Below are positions 1 to 7,800 of a stretch of 10,945 nucleotides of DNA, piece by piece. The DNA comes from Acidobacteriaceae bacterium (GTDB lineage: Bacteria > Acidobacteriota > Terriglobia > Terriglobales > Acidobacteriaceae). The notes beneath the pieces are model-generated. The model worked only from the letters and a program-made list of their open reading frames with translations. It searched no databases and was not told the origin of the DNA. A program made the position numbers and the translations under genes. The first letter of the stretch is position 1. Each line of letters starts with the position of its first letter. The DNA is taken from NCBI GenBank assembly GCA_030039895.1, contig JASHUR010000132.1, positions 1-10,945 on the forward strand, written 5' to 3'.

Positions 1-1424
1 ATCCAGTACGGCGAAAGCACGCCCATCGCCAGCATCAGCACCGCCATTGGCCACAACAGCACATGTTCGCGGGCCGTCAAATCGCCCATCGCCTGTTGCG
101 TCACCATCTTCGACTCCGGCCCGTAAAAGATCTTCTGAGTCATCGTCAGCATGTAGCCCGCGCTCAGAATCACGCCCAGTGTCGCCGCCAGTACCCAGCC
201 CGGATGCGTGTGGAAGCTTCCGCTCAGCACCAGGAACTCGCCCACAAAGTTATTGAACAGCGGCAGCCCCACAACCGCCAGGCTCGTAATCACAAACAGC
301 GTCGCCATCATCGGCAGCTTGGCCGCCAGCCCGCCGTAGCGCTCCATGTCATAGGTTCCATACCGCTCATGCAGAAAGCCTGCCAGCGCCAGCAGTGCCG
401 CGCCCGACACGCCTTCATTAATGAACTGATACACAGCGCCGTCCAGCCCTGACAGCGAGAAGCAGAAGATACCCAGCGTGCAGAAGCTCAACGCGCTCAG
501 CGTGGCATAGGCAATCAGTCGTTTTATGTCCGTCTGCACCAGCGCAATGCTCGCGCCGTACAGGATTCCGATCACCGCCAGCACCACCATCAATGGCGCA
601 ATCTCGCGCGCCTGGGCAGGGAACAGCCCCAGGTTGAAGCGAAGGATCGAGTACAGCCCCAGCTTTCCGGCAATCACCATCGCCATCGCCGTCGGCGCAT
701 CGCTGATCGAGTCGCTCAGCCAGCCATGCAGCGGAAACACCGGAACCTTCACCGCGAACGCCAACAGGAAGGCCAGCGCCGCCCACCATAAAGCATTCGG
801 CCCAAACATCCCGCCGTTTGCTGCCAATATCTGCTTCAGCGCCGGATACTCAAACGTTCCCGTCTTCGCATACAGCCACAGAATCGCAACCAGGAGCAGC
901 GCCGAAGGAATAAAGGTATACAGAAAGTACTTGACTGCCGTTCTCGGTCCGCGCTCGCGCCCGAACATGGCAATCAAAATCGCCATGGGAATCAGCGACA
1001 GCTCCCAGAACGCGTAATAAAGGAAGATATCCAGCGAAACGAAGATGCCGATCATCGCCGTCTGCTGCAAGAGGAAGAAGAAGTAGTACTCCTTCGTGCG
1101 CGTCGCGATCACGCGCCAGGAAACCAGTACGCCAACCACCGCCAGGAACCCCGTCAGTACCACCAGCCACATCGACAACCCGTCCACGCCCAGGTGGTAG
1201 CGGATCGCCGGGCTGGTAATCCACGCCTGGTCCTCAACAAACTGGAAGCCCTTTTGCCCATACGCAAAATGCGCAGGCAGATGTAGCGTCAGCAAAAACG
1301 TCACGACCGAGACAAACAGCGCCCACCATCGCACCAGACGTCCGTTCCGTGGCAGCAATGCGACAACAAACGCGCCCACCGCGGGCCAGAATGTCATCAG
1401 CGTCAAGATGTGGTCAGTCAACAC
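1..1424 (-). CDS. nuoM: NADH-quinone oxidoreductase subunit M (antiporter-like proton pump), 3' end cut by the window
   Basis: This is an inner-membrane proton-pumping subunit of complex I, homologous to Mrp antiporter subunits. I translated 474 codons without a stop; the gene runs off the left edge, so its C-terminus is missing. It begins with GTG in the same frame as the upstream nuoL stop (1448-1446), so no longer start is possible. The motif GGAAGGA lies 8 bases before the GTG. TTG at codon 2 or ATG at codon 10 are weaker alternatives. Visible family marks are GVDGLS (79-84), the TM5 glutamate in FWELSLIP (E141), the TM7 lysine in FAVKVP (K226), LVQTDIKRLIAYATLS (295-310) and FVGEF (394-398, E397). 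By alignment from memory these match E. coli E144, K234 and E407. Two oddities stand out. The conserved histidines of SHMG and NHG/AHG are A311 and E337 here, and the helix after DAPTA is three residues short before its lysine (K254). The family assignment is secure; these changes could mark a lineage-specific NuoM. Confidence 0.95.
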   Translation of the reverse strand, partial: MLTDHILTLMTFWPAVGAFVVALLPRNGRLVRWWALFVSVVTFLLTLHLPAHFAYGQKGFQFVEDQAWITSPAIRYHLGVDGLSMWLVVLTGFLAVVGVLVSWRVIATRTKEYYFFFLLQQTAMIGIFVSLDIFLYYAFWELSLIPMAILIAMFGRERGPRTAVKYFLYTFIPSALLLVAILWLYAKTGTFEYPALKQILAANGGMFGPNALWWAALAFLLAFAVKVPVFPLHGWLSDSISDAPTAMAMVIAGKLGLYSILRFNLGLFPAQAREIAPLMVVLAVIGILYGASIALVQTDIKRLIAYATLSALSFCTLGIFCFSLSGLDGAVYQFINEGVSGAALLALAGFLHERYGTYDMERYGGLAAKLPMMATLFVITSLAVVGLPLFNNFVGEFLVLSGSFHTHPGWVLAATLGVILSAGYMLTMTQKIFYGPESKMVTQQAMGDLTAREHVLLWPMAVLMLAMGVLSPYW

Positions 1425-1432
1425 GAATCCGT

Positions 1433-1439
1433 TCCTTCC
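1433..1439 (-). promoter_or_regulatory. Ribosome binding site of nuoM
   Basis: The minus-strand motif GGAAGGA lies 8 bases before a GTG codon and just after the nuoL stop. It supports GTG at 1424-1422 as the nuoM start, in preference to the ATG nine codons further in. Confidence 0.65.
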
Positions 1440-1445
1440 AGCTTT

Positions 1446-3449
1446 CTATCGCAGTCCAAAATGTGCCGTGAACCCAAAGTAGGTCACAATCAGCAGGACT
1501 GCCGCGCCGAGCGCCAGCCATCCCGCATACGAGCGAATGTTGCCCGACTGTACCCGTTGCACAATCGCCCCAAAACCCTGCGCTGCATATGCGCCGCCGT
1601 AGGTCGCCCCACCAATTACACCTGTGTCCAGCAGACCCTGCAGCAGATACTTCGAGACGATCAGCAACGGAGTCACAATCAGTGCTCCGTAAATCTCGTC
1701 CACCCAGTACTTGTGCGCAACTAGCGCATACACGCCGCGAATCTTGCCCGTCAGTACCTCCGGCAGTTCTGGCTTCGCAAAGTACAGCAGGTGCGCAAAG
1801 AACCACCCCAGTCCTGCCGTTAGCGTAGAAACCGCCGCCAGCGTCAGCGCCAGCTGGGACGACCCTTCACGTCCCGAGCCCAGCAACGGATCAAGGAAGT
1901 GCCCAATGGCATTGTGCCCGCCCATCGCCTCGGGAATCCCCAGCCAGCCGCCAATCAGCGACAAAATGCCCAGCACAATCAGTGGCAGCGTCATCACCCA
2001 CGGGCTCTCATGGATGCCTCCATGTCCGTGCCCTTCCGGCTCAGCTTCCAGCACAAGTTTCGACGTGGAGCTTGCGTGAACCGCTGCGCCATGTTCTGCA
2101 AGAGAAGCCCCCTTGTAGCGAGTCTCGCCGAAGAAGGTCATGTACCACAGCCGGAACATATAGAAGGAGGTCAGCCCCGCCGTCACCAGCCCAACAAACC
2201 ACAGCAGCTTCCCGCCCGGCGATAGAAATGTCTGGTACAGAATCTCGTCCTTGCTGAAGAACCCGGCAAACGGGGGTATGCCGGAAATCGCAAACACTGC
2301 CGAAGTCATCGTCCAGAACGTGATTGGCATCTTCTTCCATAGCCCGCCCATCACCCGCATGTCCTGCTCGCCGTTCAGCGCATGGATCACAGATCCGGCC
2401 GCAAGGAACAACAGCCCTTTGAAGAACGCATGCGTCACCAGATGAAAGATGCCCGACGCGTACGAAGCTACGCCGCACGCCAGGAACATGTACCCCAACT
2501 GCGAAACCGTCGAGTAGGCCAGTACGCGCTTGATGTCCGTCTGCACAATGCCCATCGTCGCCGCAAAAAACGCCGTCGCTACGCCGATAATCGCCACCAC
2601 CGTCAACGCCAGCGGCGATCGGTTAAAGATCACATGCGTGCGCGCAATCATGTACACGCCCGCTGTCACCATCGTTGCCGCGTGAATCAGCGCCGAAACC
2701 GGCGTCGGGCCTTCCATCGCGTCCGGCAGCCAGACATACAGCGGAATCTGCGCCGACTTGCCCGTCGCGCCCAGCAGCAGGAACAGCGCAATCGCCGTCA
2801 AAAACCCGCCCTGCCACTCCGGATGCTGCGCGACCTGCGCAAAGATCGTGCTGAAGTCCAGCGTCCCGAAGTGCCAGATCAGCAGAAACAGCGCAATCAG
2901 GAACCCGAAGTCGCCAATGCGGTTCACTACAAACGCCTTTTTCCCCGCATTCGCCGCCGATGTCCGCAGGTAATAGAACCCGATCAGCAGGTACGATGCT
3001 AGGCCTACGCCTTCCCAGCCCACAAACATCAGCAGGAAGTTCTCCGCCAGCACCAGCGTCAGCATGAAGAACATAAACAGGTTCAGGTACGCGAAGTAGC
3101 GCCAGTAGCCCTCTTCATGCCCCATGTATCCCACAGAAAAGACATGAATCACAAACCCCACGCCGGTCACCACCAGCAGCATCACCATCGACAGGTGATC
3201 GAGTTGGAGGTCAAACCCTGCGCGGAATGCGCCTGTCTGAATCCACGTGCCTGCATGCTCAATGTAGGGCAGGGAAATGCCGTTCAGCCGGAACCAGATG
3301 TCCGCGACCTGTGCAAAGGGAATCAGCGTCGCAACAAGCGCAATCGCGGTTACCAGGGCCTTGGGCAGCTTGCGGCCCAGAAGGCCGTTCAATACGAAAC
3401 CCGCGAACGGTATCACGGGAATCAGCCACAGATGGAGCGAACTGTTCAT
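1446..3449 (-). CDS. nuoL: NADH-quinone oxidoreductase subunit L (distal antiporter-like proton pump)
   Basis: This is the most distal proton-pumping membrane subunit of complex I. It has 667 residues, somewhat longer than the 613 of E. coli NuoL. All the polar channel residues I looked for are present: E146 in GWEGVGL, D180 in NRIGDFGF, K231 in GATGKSAQIP, H256 in ALIHAATMV, H336 and H340 in HLVTHAFFK, K344, and K400 in FFSKDEIL on the broken helix 12. By alignment from memory these match E. coli E144, D178, K229, H254, H334, H338, K342 and K399. A histidine-rich loop (HGHGGIHESP) follows the core domain, and the C-terminal part would carry the long lateral helix and the last TM segment. The ATG is 11 bases after the nuoK stop, with GAGAGA just before it. 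Nothing looks broken, so this is a normal working NuoL. Confidence 0.98.
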   Translation of the reverse strand: MNSSLHLWLIPVIPFAGFVLNGLLGRKLPKALVTAIALVATLIPFAQVADIWFRLNGISLPYIEHAGTWIQTGAFRAGFDLQLDHLSMVMLLVVTGVGFVIHVFSVGYMGHEEGYWRYFAYLNLFMFFMLTLVLAENFLLMFVGWEGVGLASYLLIGFYYLRTSAANAGKKAFVVNRIGDFGFLIALFLLIWHFGTLDFSTIFAQVAQHPEWQGGFLTAIALFLLLGATGKSAQIPLYVWLPDAMEGPTPVSALIHAATMVTAGVYMIARTHVIFNRSPLALTVVAIIGVATAFFAATMGIVQTDIKRVLAYSTVSQLGYMFLACGVASYASGIFHLVTHAFFKGLLFLAAGSVIHALNGEQDMRVMGGLWKKMPITFWTMTSAVFAISGIPPFAGFFSKDEILYQTFLSPGGKLLWFVGLVTAGLTSFYMFRLWYMTFFGETRYKGASLAEHGAAVHASSTSKLVLEAEPEGHGHGGIHESPWVMTLPLIVLGILSLIGGWLGIPEAMGGHNAIGHFLDPLLGSGREGSSQLALTLAAVSTLTAGLGWFFAHLLYFAKPELPEVLTGKIRGVYALVAHKYWVDEIYGALIVTPLLIVSKYLLQGLLDTGVIGGATYGGAYAAQGFGAIVQRVQSGNIRSYAGWLALGAAVLLIVTYFGFTAHFGLR

Positions 3450-3460
3450 GATCTCTCGAA

Positions 3461-3763
3461 TTACAGTTTCATCAGGTCGACCTGGTCGACGTTAAGCGTA
3501 TTCCGCGCGCGGAAGATCGCAATAATGATTGCCAGGCCCACGGCGGCCTCAGCCGCTGCGACCACCATCACAAAAAAGACAAAAATCTGCCCGCTCACCT
3601 GGTGCCACTGGTGCGCAAAGGCCACAAAGGTCAGGTTGACTGCGTTCAACATCAGCTCAATCGACATAAACACGCTGATGATGTTTCGCTTGATCAGGAA
3701 CGCTGCAACTCCAATGCAGAAGAGAATCGCAGCAAGAATCAGGTAGTAGGAGATCGGAACCAT
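3461..3763 (-). CDS. nuoK: NADH-quinone oxidoreductase subunit K
   Basis: This small three-helix membrane subunit (100 residues, the usual family length) is related to MrpC and sits in the middle of the complex I proton path. The two membrane glutamates essential in E. coli NuoK are at identical positions here: E36 in FMSIELMLNAVNL and E72 in VVAAAEAAVGLAI. The ATG follows the nuoJ stop after only three bases (TGA GCG ATG), so its translation is probably coupled to nuoJ. The C-terminus ends in NVDQVDLMKL. It contains a short GGTCGAC direct repeat in the DNA, which the coding explains. Confidence 0.98.
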   Translation of the reverse strand: MVPISYYLILAAILFCIGVAAFLIKRNIISVFMSIELMLNAVNLTFVAFAHQWHQVSGQIFVFFVMVVAAAEAAVGLAIIIAIFRARNTLNVDQVDLMKL

Positions 3764-3766
3764 CGC

Positions 3767-4261
3767 TCAGTGCTCCCTCCTCGCTAGAGCCACAGCGCCA
3801 AGAATCGCCACAAGAATCAGGACCGAAGTCACCTCAAACGGCAACAGCAGGTCGCGGAACAGCACTCTGCTCAAATCACTGGTCGTCACAATGTAGTCGC
3901 CCAGTTTCGCCGTGCTCAGTGACTTGCTGTTGGAGAGGAAGATATACGCCAGCGCCGCAAAAAGCGCCGCTGCTCCCGGAATCCCGATTGCATACGCCGC
4001 CTTGCTGCCGTGCGTCCGCTCCTCGCTGCCTGCGTTCAGCAGCATGATCACGAAGGTAAACAGCACCATGATCGCCCCGGAGTACACAATCACCTGCGCC
4101 GCCGCTAGAAACTCCGCGCCCAGCAGCAGATACAGCACCGCCAGCGAACTCATCACCACAATCAGCGAGAGCGCTGCATTAATCGGATGGCGCTGGAACA
4201 GGAGATTCAACGCCCCCGCTACGCACAGACCGCCAAATATGATGAACAGAACCAGATGCAT
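3767..4261 (-). CDS. nuoJ: NADH-quinone oxidoreductase subunit J
   Basis: This five-helix membrane subunit of complex I (164 residues) contains the TM3 pi-bulge thought to link quinone chemistry to the proton path. The key segment AQVIVYSGAIMVLFTFVIM (55-73) includes Y60 and G62. An early GALNLLFQRHPINAALSL segment (16-33) is also typical of the family. The ATG is the first possible start, because an in-frame TGA lies five codons upstream. Its Shine-Dalgarno sequence is weak (a GAAG very near the ATG). Unlike the other genes here, it follows an 89-base spacer after nuoH, where nuoI would normally stand, so it is not tightly coupled to the gene before it. It may depend on read-through of the stem-loop at 4320-4352. 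Confidence 0.97.
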   Translation of the reverse strand: MHLVLFIIFGGLCVAGALNLLFQRHPINAALSLIVVMSSLAVLYLLLGAEFLAAAQVIVYSGAIMVLFTFVIMLLNAGSEERTHGSKAAYAIGIPGAAALFAALAYIFLSNSKSLSTAKLGDYIVTTSDLSRVLFRDLLLPFEVTSVLILVAILGAVALARREH

Positions 4262-4350
4262 GTCTTCAGTCGCTCACTTGACAACACAGCACTCAACAAC
4301 AGTTAACAGGCACAGCCAAAACGTGGCGGCGCAGCCATGGCCGCCCCACG
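4262..4350 (-). other. 89-base nuoH-nuoJ spacer at the usual nuoI position
   Basis: This is the only real intergenic stretch in the window; all others are 2 to 21 bases. It holds part of a GC-rich stem-loop next to nuoH and then about 60 AT-richer bases before nuoJ. I see no cysteine-rich reading frame or remnant of nuoI, no convincing promoter, and no tRNA or small gene. Confidence 0.8.
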
Positions 4351-4352
4351 TT
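4320..4352 (-). promoter_or_regulatory. GC-rich stem-loop at the nuoH stop codon
   Basis: Read on the minus strand, an AACGT arm and a GGCGGC arm pair with GCCGCC and ACGTT. This gives 11 base pairs with a two-G bulge and a 9-base loop; a second register with a one-base bulge is also possible. The nuoH TAA (4353-4351) lies at the base of the stem. The 3' arm runs into four T residues followed by GG, a poor U tract. It could be a weak attenuator, a processing site or a 3' stabiliser between the nuoD-H and nuoJ-M parts of the transcript. The pairing is seen directly; the role is inferred. Confidence 0.5.
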
Positions 4353-5409
4353 ACGCTGCGTGAAACGCAAGCCAGAGGCTGGTCGCAAGAATGTTTGCGA
4401 TGGCCAAAGGCATAAGAAACTTCCAGCCAAAACCCATCAGTTGGTCATAACGGAAGCGCGGCAGCGTGCCCCGCACCCAGATATAAAGAAAAAGAAAGCA
4501 GAAGACCTTGGCGACGAACCAGAACACCGGCAGCAGCGCCTCACCAACCACGCCGCCCAGGTCCGCCGGAAACAGATGCCCGAACGGGCTCGTCCATCCG
4601 CCCAAGAACAGCAGCGTCGCCACGCAACCCACCGTGATCATATTTGCGTACTCGGCCATAAAGAACATCGCGAATTTCATCGAGCTGTATTCGGTGTGGT
4701 AGCCAGCCGTCAGCTCGCTCTCGGCCTCCGGCAAATCAAACGGCGTGCGGTTGGTCTCGGCAAACGCCGCCGTCAGATAAATAAAGAACGCGACAAACTG
4801 GAATCCGCCGAACACGTTCCAGCTCACGATCCCGTGTCGCGCCTGCAGGTCCACAATCTCCCGCAGCCGGAACGACTGCGACACCAGGATCACGCCGATC
4901 ACTGACAGACCCAGCGCCAATTCGTAGCTGATCACCTGCGCGCTCGCGCGCAGCGCGCCCAGCAGCGAGTACTTGTTGTTCGACGACCACCCCGACAGCG
5001 CAACCCCGTATACACCGACCGACGTGATACCCAAAATCACCAGCAGCCCGATGTTGATATCGGATATCTGAAACAGGTCCACGCCGTGATACTTGATGTT
5101 CGCCCCAAAGGGAATCATCGAGATCGACAACAATGCGCAGCTCAGCGCAATAACCGGAGCCGCAATGTACAGTGGCTTGTACACCCCCGTCGGCATCAGG
5201 TCTTCTTTTAGAAACAGCTTGATGCCATCCGCCAGCGGCTGCAGCAGTCCGAAAGGCCCCACGCGGGTCGGTCCCCACCTGTTTTGGATCCGCCCCACAA
5301 CCTTGCGCTCCAGCAGAACCGTATAGGCAACCGCGGTCAGCAGGATCACCGTGACCACTGCAACCTTCAGTACGCTCAGCAGTAAAAAAATCCAGAAATT
5401 GACTTCCAC
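4351..5409 (-). CDS. nuoH: NADH-quinone oxidoreductase subunit H (quinone-site membrane subunit)
   Basis: This membrane subunit joins the peripheral arm to the membrane arm and forms much of the quinone chamber and the entry to the proton channel (E-channel). It has 352 residues with about eight TM segments, a normal length. The signatures are LLERKVVGRIQNRWGP (32-47), LALGLSVIGV, and the acidic loop AETNRTPFDLPEAESEL (217-233) followed by TAGYHTEYS. Near the end is WVRGTLPRFRYDQLM. The start is GTG at 5409-5407, 20 bases after the nuoG stop. GGGAAGG lies 4 bases upstream, a rather short spacing. No ATG occurs until well inside the first conserved segments, so the GTG start is needed. The gene ends on a TAA inside a stem-loop, and nuoI does not follow. 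Confidence 0.97.
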   Translation of the reverse strand: MEVNFWIFLLLSVLKVAVVTVILLTAVAYTVLLERKVVGRIQNRWGPTRVGPFGLLQPLADGIKLFLKEDLMPTGVYKPLYIAAPVIALSCALLSISMIPFGANIKYHGVDLFQISDINIGLLVILGITSVGVYGVALSGWSSNNKYSLLGALRASAQVISYELALGLSVIGVILVSQSFRLREIVDLQARHGIVSWNVFGGFQFVAFFIYLTAAFAETNRTPFDLPEAESELTAGYHTEYSSMKFAMFFMAEYANMITVGCVATLLFLGGWTSPFGHLFPADLGGVVGEALLPVFWFVAKVFCFLFLYIWVRGTLPRFRYDQLMGFGWKFLMPLAIANILATSLWLAFHAA

Positions 5410-5429
5410 AAGGCCTTCCCAGAGTTTCG

Positions 5430-7781
5430 TTAGTCCGCCGCTGTTTCCGCGGGCTTCGTTACGGTCGTGTGTGACGCCAGCACTTCCTTCAGCTTCGCGC
5501 TGTAGTTGCCCAGCGTGCCGGAGGTATAAAGCCCGTCATTCGCTGGCAACACCATGTCGCGCCGCGTCGCGCCGGTGTCAATCTGCACCAGCTCCGATTT
5601 CAAATGCTCGTCGTTACCGGCGAGTAAATTCAACCGCGGAACGTTGTACGCTGGCACCAGCCGCTGAATCTCATCAAAAATCGCAAACGGATCAAACGGA
5701 CTCAGCTTCAGTTCCAGATGGTGCGCTACAAGCCATACCGCGTGCCGGTCCGCTTCCCCCGACTGCGCTCCGCGCGTCTGTCCCACATCGGCGCGTACCC
5801 CGCGTCCAAACGGAACCATGCTCTTCGGCGCTGCGCCCATCTTCTCCGCCAGCCGCACGATCAACTCAAAGTCCGCGCGCGTTCCGGCCTTGTCCGCAGC
5901 CTTCTTCACAAGTTGTAGATCGCCATAGGTATTAGTCACAGTGCCGGCCTTCTCATACAAGTTCGCAGCAGGGAAGACTACATCCGCAAGTACCGCCGTC
6001 TCCGTCAGGAACATGTCCTGCACCACGAGGAACGTATCCTTCAGCGCCGCAGCATCAATCCCATACCGCGCCACCGGATTCGCACCCACTACATACATCG
6101 CCGCCAGTTCGCCGCGTCCCGCCGCATCGAACATCTGCACCAGATCAAGACCAGGCTCTGCGGGCAGGGAATTGCCGTATTCCCCGGCAAACTGCGCCGC
6201 CTTATCTACCGGAACATACCCCGGCAGCAGATCGGGCAGCACGCCCATGTCCGCCGCGCCGCGCGAATTCGCATAGTCGCCCAGGCACGCGAACTTCACA
6301 TTGGGTAGCGACAGCCCGAACGCGACCAGCGCCTGAATATCGCGCCCGCGGAACTCCGATCCGAAAGCAATCAGCAGCGACTCTTCCTTCTTCACCGCAT
6401 TGCGGAACGCCGCCGTCGCATCATCGCCCTTAAATGCGCCGTCCTTGCCCGCCAGATACTCCACAAACTGCGCATACCCGGTCTGCGGAAGAGTCACCGC
6501 TGCCTTCGCCTGCCGCCGCAGCTTGATGTCCCGGTGATTGGCCACATAAATCCGCGCATGATTCAGCCGCACATTCGTGCGAAGCTGCCACGCCAGCGCT
6601 GGGTGCTGCTCTGTCGGATCATTGCCCAGCAGCAGAATCGCCGGAGCCGTCACAAAATCGCGCAGGCTCGCCTCGCGCCCCGCATGGCCCTTCAGCGCTG
6701 CGGCAAACGCTGCATAATCCGCCGTCCGGTGATGATCGATGTTGTTTGTTCCCAGCACCGAGCGCGCAAACTTCTGCAGCAGATAATTCTCTTCGTTCGT
6801 CGTGCGGTTGGATCCGATCACGCCGATTGCCTTGCCGCCCTTCGCGTCGCGCGCTTCCCGCAGCCCGCGCGCCGCAAAGTCCAGCGCCTCCTCCCAGCTC
6901 ACCGGAGCCAGCTTTCCGTCTGCCTGCCGCACCAGCGGCTTGGTCAGCCGCTCCGTGTGGTTGGCAAAGTCAAACGCGTAGCGGCCCTTGATGCACAGGA
7001 AGTCGCCGTTCATTCCGCTCTTGTCGCGGTTGTTGCCTCGAATAATCTCCGACCCATCGGCAGCCGTCCGCACGCCCAGCGTGGTCTTGCAGCCGTCGCC
7101 GCAATGCGTGCACACCGTCGCGACGTGATTCATCTCCCATGGCCGCGTGTGGTACCGGTAGGTGTCCGACGTCAGCGCGCCCACCGGGCAAATGTCAATA
7201 CACATGCCGCATTCTTCGCAGTTCAAATGGTCGCTGCCGTTCGGAGCAATCACGCTCCGGGCGCCGCGGCTCTCGACGGCGAGGGCCCACACGTCCATGC
7301 CTGCGCCGCAGACGGCGACACACCGATAGCAGAGAATGCAACGCGGGCGGTCGTAGTAAACCACCGGCGACCATTGCTGCTCATCGCGGTGCTGCTTGAT
7401 TTCGACGTATTTTGATTCACCCGCGCCGTACTTGAAGGTCATGTCCTGCAGCTCGCACTCGCCGCCCTTGTCGCACACCGGGCAGTCCAGCGGATGGTTC
7501 CCCAGCAGCAGCTCAATCGTGGCCTTGCGCGCCTGCCTGACCTCATCCGTATCCGTGTAGACCACCATGCCCTCGGTTACCGGAGTTGTGCATGCCGTCT
7601 GCAGCTTTGGGACCTTCTCCAGCCGCACCGTGCACATGCGGCACGCCGCCTGAACGGCAAGATGGGGGTAATAGCAGAAAGCCGGAACTTCAATGCCGGC
7701 TGCTTTGCAGGCCTCAATCAGCAGAGTGCCCGCGGGCGCGGTCAACTTCTTGCCATCGACGGTAAATGTTACGTCAGCCAT
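5430..7781 (-). CDS. nuoG: NADH-quinone oxidoreductase subunit G (iron-sulphur and molybdopterin-type fold)
   Basis: This is the largest peripheral-arm subunit (783 residues); it carries electrons from NuoF and NuoE toward NuoI and NuoB. The N-terminal [2Fe-2S] site N1b uses C36, C47, C50 and C64. The His-Cys3 site (N5) is H96, C100, C103 and C109. A third motif is C148, C151, C154 and C158. A fourth, CEECGMCIDICPVGAL, supplies C188, C191, C194 and C198. The N7 motif is complete at C224, C227, C231 and C263. The remainder has a molybdopterin-oxidoreductase fold (NNIDHHRTADY, VVGANPVARYG, VLADVVFPAANLYEKAGT) without visible evidence of a cofactor. Canonical NuoG keeps only the last cysteine of the fourth motif, so this version resembles the 2[4Fe-4S] domain of HydA hydrogenases and formate dehydrogenases. 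The ATG follows nuoF by 19 bases, with AGGAAAAGGA just upstream. Confidence 0.97.
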   Translation of the reverse strand: MADVTFTVDGKKLTAPAGTLLIEACKAAGIEVPAFCYYPHLAVQAACRMCTVRLEKVPKLQTACTTPVTEGMVVYTDTDEVRQARKATIELLLGNHPLDCPVCDKGGECELQDMTFKYGAGESKYVEIKQHRDEQQWSPVVYYDRPRCILCYRCVAVCGAGMDVWALAVESRGARSVIAPNGSDHLNCEECGMCIDICPVGALTSDTYRYHTRPWEMNHVATVCTHCGDGCKTTLGVRTAADGSEIIRGNNRDKSGMNGDFLCIKGRYAFDFANHTERLTKPLVRQADGKLAPVSWEEALDFAARGLREARDAKGGKAIGVIGSNRTTNEENYLLQKFARSVLGTNNIDHHRTADYAAFAAALKGHAGREASLRDFVTAPAILLLGNDPTEQHPALAWQLRTNVRLNHARIYVANHRDIKLRRQAKAAVTLPQTGYAQFVEYLAGKDGAFKGDDATAAFRNAVKKEESLLIAFGSEFRGRDIQALVAFGLSLPNVKFACLGDYANSRGAADMGVLPDLLPGYVPVDKAAQFAGEYGNSLPAEPGLDLVQMFDAAGRGELAAMYVVGANPVARYGIDAAALKDTFLVVQDMFLTETAVLADVVFPAANLYEKAGTVTNTYGDLQLVKKAADKAGTRADFELIVRLAEKMGAAPKSMVPFGRGVRADVGQTRGAQSGEADRHAVWLVAHHLELKLSPFDPFAIFDEIQRLVPAYNVPRLNLLAGNDEHLKSELVQIDTGATRRDMVLPANDGLYTSGTLGNYSAKLKEVLASHTTVTKPAETAAD

Positions 7782-7800
7782 TCCAATCCTTTTCCTCGTG

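Noticed and set aside
3474..3490. Palindrome and direct repeat around GGTCGACC in the end of nuoK
   Set aside because: It encodes a conserved-style C-terminus with a repeated Val-Asp pair (NVDQVD). The repeat is explained by coding, and no operator or recombination site is suggested nearby.
4262..4320. Possible promoter for nuoJ in the spacer after nuoH
   Set aside because: Some TTG-rich hexamers occur, but no -35 and -10 pair has good sequence and spacing, so a promoter call would not be supported.
6534..7415. A 293-codon open frame on the plus strand
   Set aside because: It lies fully antisense to nuoG, whose cysteine motifs are intact. Its product is arginine-, histidine- and alanine-rich with no recognisable domain, as expected for a shadow frame in GC-rich coding DNA.
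5430..7781. NuoG as an NAD-linked formate dehydrogenase or hydrogenase subunit
   Set aside because: The ferredoxin-like region resembles those enzymes, but the C-terminal half lacks an obvious active-site Cys/Sec motif for formate dehydrogenase and an H-cluster, and the neighbours are all complex I genes.
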